This document shows positions 61,251 to 64,000 of a stretch of DNA of 64,000 nt, piece after piece; position 1 is the first letter of the stretch, and every line of letters starts with the position of its first letter. The notes under the pieces are model-generated. The model had not been told where the DNA came from, made no database searches, and saw nothing but the letters and a program-made list of their open reading frames with translations. Position numbers and translations under genes: made by a program. This stretch comes from Buttiauxella brennerae ATCC 51605 (GTDB lineage: Bacteria > Pseudomonadota > Gammaproteobacteria > Enterobacterales > Enterobacteriaceae): the NCBI RefSeq assembly GCF_001654925.1, contig NZ_LXER01000011.1, positions 346,454-410,453 of the forward strand. Reading direction: 5' to 3'.

Positions 61251-64000
61251 ATGACCGGTAAACCCGCGGCACGGATGGGTGACATGACGGCGATGGGCGG
61301 CCCGATAGTTCAGGGCTCCCCAGGGGTGATGATTGGCGCACCAACCGGAGTGGCCTGCTCGGTGTGCCCGGGCGGCAGAACCTCCGGCCACCCGGTGAAC
61401 CCGCTGCTGGGGGCCAAGGTGCTGCCCGGCGAAACCGACCTTGCCCTGCCGGGGCCGCTGCCGCTGGTGCTTTCCCGTACCTACAGCAGTTATCAGACCC
61501 GGACGCCGGCGCCGGTGGGCGTGTTTGGCCCCGGCTGGAAAGCGCCTTTTGATGTGCATCTGCAGATACGTGATAACGCCCTGATACTCAATGACAACGG
61601 CGGCAGAAGCCTGCACTTTACTCCGTTGTTTCCGGGGGAGGTGGCGCTCAGCCGCAGTGAATCCCTCTGGCTGGCGCGGGGGGGCGTGGCTGCCCTGCAG
61701 GATAACCATCCGCTGTATGCCCTCTGGCTGGCACTCCCGGAAGACCTTCGCCTGAGCCCCCATCGCTACCTCGCCACCAGCAGCCCGCAGGGGCCGTGGT
61801 GGGTGCTCGGCGGGTGTGAGCGTATTCCCGCCGTCGACGAGGTGCTGCCGGCGCCGTTGCCGCCGTACCGGATACTGACCGGACTGGTGGATAATGTCGG
61901 GCACAGGATGATCTTTCATCGTGAGGTTGCCGGTGAATTCAGCGGTGACATCACCGGTGTCACCGATGGCGCAGGCCGCCGCTTCCGGCTGGTGCTGACC
62001 ACGCAGGCACAGCGCGCAGAACAGGCCCGGAAACAAAAACAGCCGCCTTTCCCGGAGGCGTTGCCCGCCACCGGTTACGGCACCGACACCGGCGTGCGCC
62101 TGGCGGAAGTGTGGCTCACCCGTGACCCGCTTTACCCGGATAACCTGCCGGCTGAGCCGCTGGTGCGCTATCACTATTCCCCGCGGGGCGAGCTGGCCGG
62201 GGTGGACGACCGCAGCGGCACCGCCGTGCGCGGCTTCACGTATGATGCACTGCATTCCGGAAGGATGGTGGCGCACCGTTACGCCGGTCGCCCGGAGATG
62301 CGTTATGTCTATGACGCTGACGGGCGGGTGACGGAGCAGCGCAACCCCGCTGGCTTAAGCTACACCTACCGCTATGAGCAGAATCGCGTCACCACCACCG
62401 ACAGCCTGAACCGCCGCGAGGTGCTGCACACCGACGGTGAAGGCGGCATGAGACGGGTGGTCAAACAGGAATTTGCCGACGGCAGCCTCACCCGCAGCGA
62501 GTTCGATCCGGCCGGCAGACTGGTGGCGCAGACGGATGCGGCGGGACGCACAACGCAGTACCGGCTGAGCCCCGGCAGCGGCCAGCTGACGGAGACCGTC
62601 GCCCCGGATGGCCGCCGCACGGCGTTTTACTACAACCGCCAGCAGCAGCTGACCAGCACGGTTCACCCGGACGGCCTGAAAAGCCGGCGTGACTATGATG
62701 AGCACGGCAGGCTGACCGGCGAAGTGCAGCGGGACGGCACTCAGACGCGTTATGGTTATGATGATCCGCACAGCGAATATCCGACCACCCGCGACGATGC
62801 CACCGGCAGCCGCCAGATGAGCTGGAGCCGCTACGGCCAGCTTCTGACGTACACCGACTGCTCGGGCTATGAAACCCGCTATGAATATGACCGGTTCGGG
62901 CAACTGAGTGCCGTGCATCAGGAAGAAGGCCTCAGCCGCTACCGGGTTTACGATGCGCGCGGCTGGCTGGTCAGTCAGCAGGATGCGCAGGGCAGGCAAA
63001 CGCGTTATGAATACAACGTCGCCGGTGACCTCACCGCCGTGATGTCCCCGGACGGCAGTCGTACCACCACGGCGTATGATGCGTGGGGTAACGTGGTCAG
63101 CACCACCCAGGGCGGGCTGACACGCCGGATGGAGCACGACCTGGCCGGGCGTGTCACGGCACTGATAAACGAGAACGGTGCCACCACCACCTTTGGGTAC
63201 GATGTGCGGGACCGGCTGACGCAGGAAAGCGGCTTTGACGGCAGAACGCAGCGTTACCACTACGGCCCCACCGGGCAGCTCATCCGCAGCGAAGATACAC
63301 AGCTTGTCACGCACTGGCATTACGATGAGGCAGACCGCCTGACGCACCGCACGGTGAATGACGAACCGGCAGAACAGTGGGGCTACAACGAACGGGGCTG
63401 GCTGGCGGACATCAGCCATCTCAGCGCCGGCCAGCGGATTGCGGTTCACTACAGCTATGACAGCCGGGGGCGGCTTATCAGTGAGCGCCAGACGGCGCAT
63501 GATCCGGCAACGCAGGCGCTGCTCTGGCAGCACGAGACAAAACAGGCCTACAGTGAGCAGGGGCTGATGAACCGGTTTAAGCCGGATAACCTGCCGCCGG
63601 TGGCGTGGCTGACCTACGGCAGCGGGTATCTGGCGGGTATGAAGTTCGGTGACACGCCGCTGATGGACTTCACCCGTGACCGCCTGCACCGCGAGACACA
63701 GCGCACCTTCGGGGATTATGCGCTGACGACGGCCTGGACCCCCGCCGGGCAGTTACAGCACCATCACCTGAGCCTCCCTCAGCTTAACCGCGATTACGGC
63801 TGGAATGCAGACGGGCAGCTGACCGGTATCCGTGGGCCGCATGAGCAGCGCGATTACCGGTATGACGGGGCCGGACGGTTACTCAGCACCCAGATAACCT
63901 CCGCGCAGCATACGCTGTCGCAACTGAGCCTGAGTGACCCGGCGGGCAACCGGGTGGCGGACAGGAAGGCCTTCCCGGCACTGCCGCAGAGCTGGCCGGC
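61251..64000 (+). CDS. RhsA/B/C-type PAAR-Rhs polymorphic toxin (3' end outside the window)
   Basis: The plus-strand frame from the ATG at 61251 stays open to the right edge (916 codons). The N-terminus is the PAAR-like start of enterobacterial Rhs proteins (GKPAARMGDMTAMGGPIVQG, then GVACSVCPGG), followed by the Rhs entry segment PGETDLALPGPLPLVLSRTY. Then come many YD repeats (for example YVYDADGRVTEQRNPAGLSY, YEYDRFGQLSAVHQEEG). It matches the E. coli RhsA/C core closely. The shell should encapsulate a C-terminal toxin, which together with the immunity gene lies beyond the window. It has no N-terminal membrane helices and no Eag chaperone gene is present. Confidence 0.95.
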   Translation, partial: MTGKPAARMGDMTAMGGPIVQGSPGVMIGAPTGVACSVCPGGRTSGHPVNPLLGAKVLPGETDLALPGPLPLVLSRTYSSYQTRTPAPVGVFGPGWKAPFDVHLQIRDNALILNDNGGRSLHFTPLFPGEVALSRSESLWLARGGVAALQDNHPLYALWLALPEDLRLSPHRYLATSSPQGPWWVLGGCERIPAVDEVLPAPLPPYRILTGLVDNVGHRMIFHREVAGEFSGDITGVTDGAGRRFRLVLTTQAQRAEQARKQKQPPFPEALPATGYGTDTGVRLAEVWLTRDPLYPDNLPAEPLVRYHYSPRGELAGVDDRSGTAVRGFTYDALHSGRMVAHRYAGRPEMRYVYDADGRVTEQRNPAGLSYTYRYEQNRVTTTDSLNRREVLHTDGEGGMRRVVKQEFADGSLTRSEFDPAGRLVAQTDAAGRTTQYRLSPGSGQLTETVAPDGRRTAFYYNRQQQLTSTVHPDGLKSRRDYDEHGRLTGEVQRDGTQTRYGYDDPHSEYPTTRDDATGSRQMSWSRYGQLLTYTDCSGYETRYEYDRFGQLSAVHQEEGLSRYRVYDARGWLVSQQDAQGRQTRYEYNVAGDLTAVMSPDGSRTTTAYDAWGNVVSTTQGGLTRRMEHDLAGRVTALINENGATTTFGYDVRDRLTQESGFDGRTQRYHYGPTGQLIRSEDTQLVTHWHYDEADRLTHRTVNDEPAEQWGYNERGWLADISHLSAGQRIAVHYSYDSRGRLISERQTAHDPATQALLWQHETKQAYSEQGLMNRFKPDNLPPVAWLTYGSGYLAGMKFGDTPLMDFTRDRLHRETQRTFGDYALTTAWTPAGQLQHHHLSLPQLNRDYGWNADGQLTGIRGPHEQRDYRYDGAGRLLSTQITSAQHTLSQLSLSDPAGNRVADRKAFPALPQSWP

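Noticed and set aside
61364..61552. Short plus-strand frame in the rhs 5' region
   Set aside because: It is out of frame with the Rhs protein, whose own frame is open from 61251 to the edge, so there is no frameshift to explain.
61227..62276. Minus-strand open frame of 349 codons
   Set aside because: Antisense to the PAAR-Rhs N-terminal region, rich in Arg, Gln and His as typical of shadow translations.
62355..63689. Minus-strand open frame of 444 codons opposite the rhs gene
   Set aside because: It lies wholly antisense to the continuous Rhs reading with its YD repeats and has no recognisable protein features. Long antisense frames are common in GC-rich repeated coding DNA.

Overview
The window looks like chromosomal DNA of a member of the Enterobacteriaceae. 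It carries close homologues of E. coli ydcO, rlhA (ydcP), tam, yneE, ydcF and aldA, an ERIC element, a family of REP-like palindromes, and gene spacing and codon use typical of that family. The genus cannot be fixed by eye. Relative to E. coli the conserved genes act as a backbone into which accessory modules have been placed. For example, ydcF and aldA, adjacent in E. coli, are here separated by a 10-kb sugar cluster.

Left part (1-14.3 kb). An EamA transporter (cut by the left edge) is divergent from an AraC regulator. Then come a BenE/YdcO symporter, a membrane GGDEF-EAL protein, the 23S rRNA hydroxylase RlhA, and a LysR regulator divergent from a PACE efflux protein. At 8.7-12.7 kb lies an Anbu operon: circularly permuted ATP-grasp, alpha-E protein, transglutaminase-like protease and proteasome-like peptidase. 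It is preceded by a sigma54-type -24/-12 promoter and a palindrome that fits an NtrC enhancer near -106. An aldehyde dehydrogenase and a second AraC regulator follow.

Middle (15.2-33 kb). A 1.6-kb type VI secretion cargo island (orphan Hcp, Tlde1-like L,D-transpeptidase effector, periplasmic immunity candidate) sits exactly between the 3' ends of the araC-type gene and tam. It is bounded by perfect 53-bp direct repeats. Ordinary small genes follow: DUF2157, GFA, RcnB-like, GlxA-like regulator, rhodanese, DUF1993 and yneE. Next are a MetE-like methyltransferase with candidate MetJ boxes, a complete 1221-bp IS30-family element, an AT-rich OLD-family ATPase/TOPRIM nuclease (probable defence gene), a chemoreceptor with a sigma28 promoter, a phytase-like exported protein with a Pho box, and an outer-membrane barrel protein.

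Right part (32.6-64 kb). A LacI repressor with two tandem operators controls a probable glucoside supercluster: NHS-family symporter, dehydrogenase, TIM-barrel isomerase, dehydrogenase, a MalEFGK-like ABC importer and two GH13 alpha-glucosidases. After ydcF comes a minus-strand operon with a ribose-type ABC importer, DUF2291 lipoprotein, split transketolase, FGGY kinase and fucose-isomerase-like protein. A SorC regulator is divergent from it. This matches the logic of the D-apiose/apulose transketolase pathway. aldA follows, and the window ends in a vgrG-rhs type VI locus cut by the right edge. No rRNA, tRNA or CRISPR array was seen.
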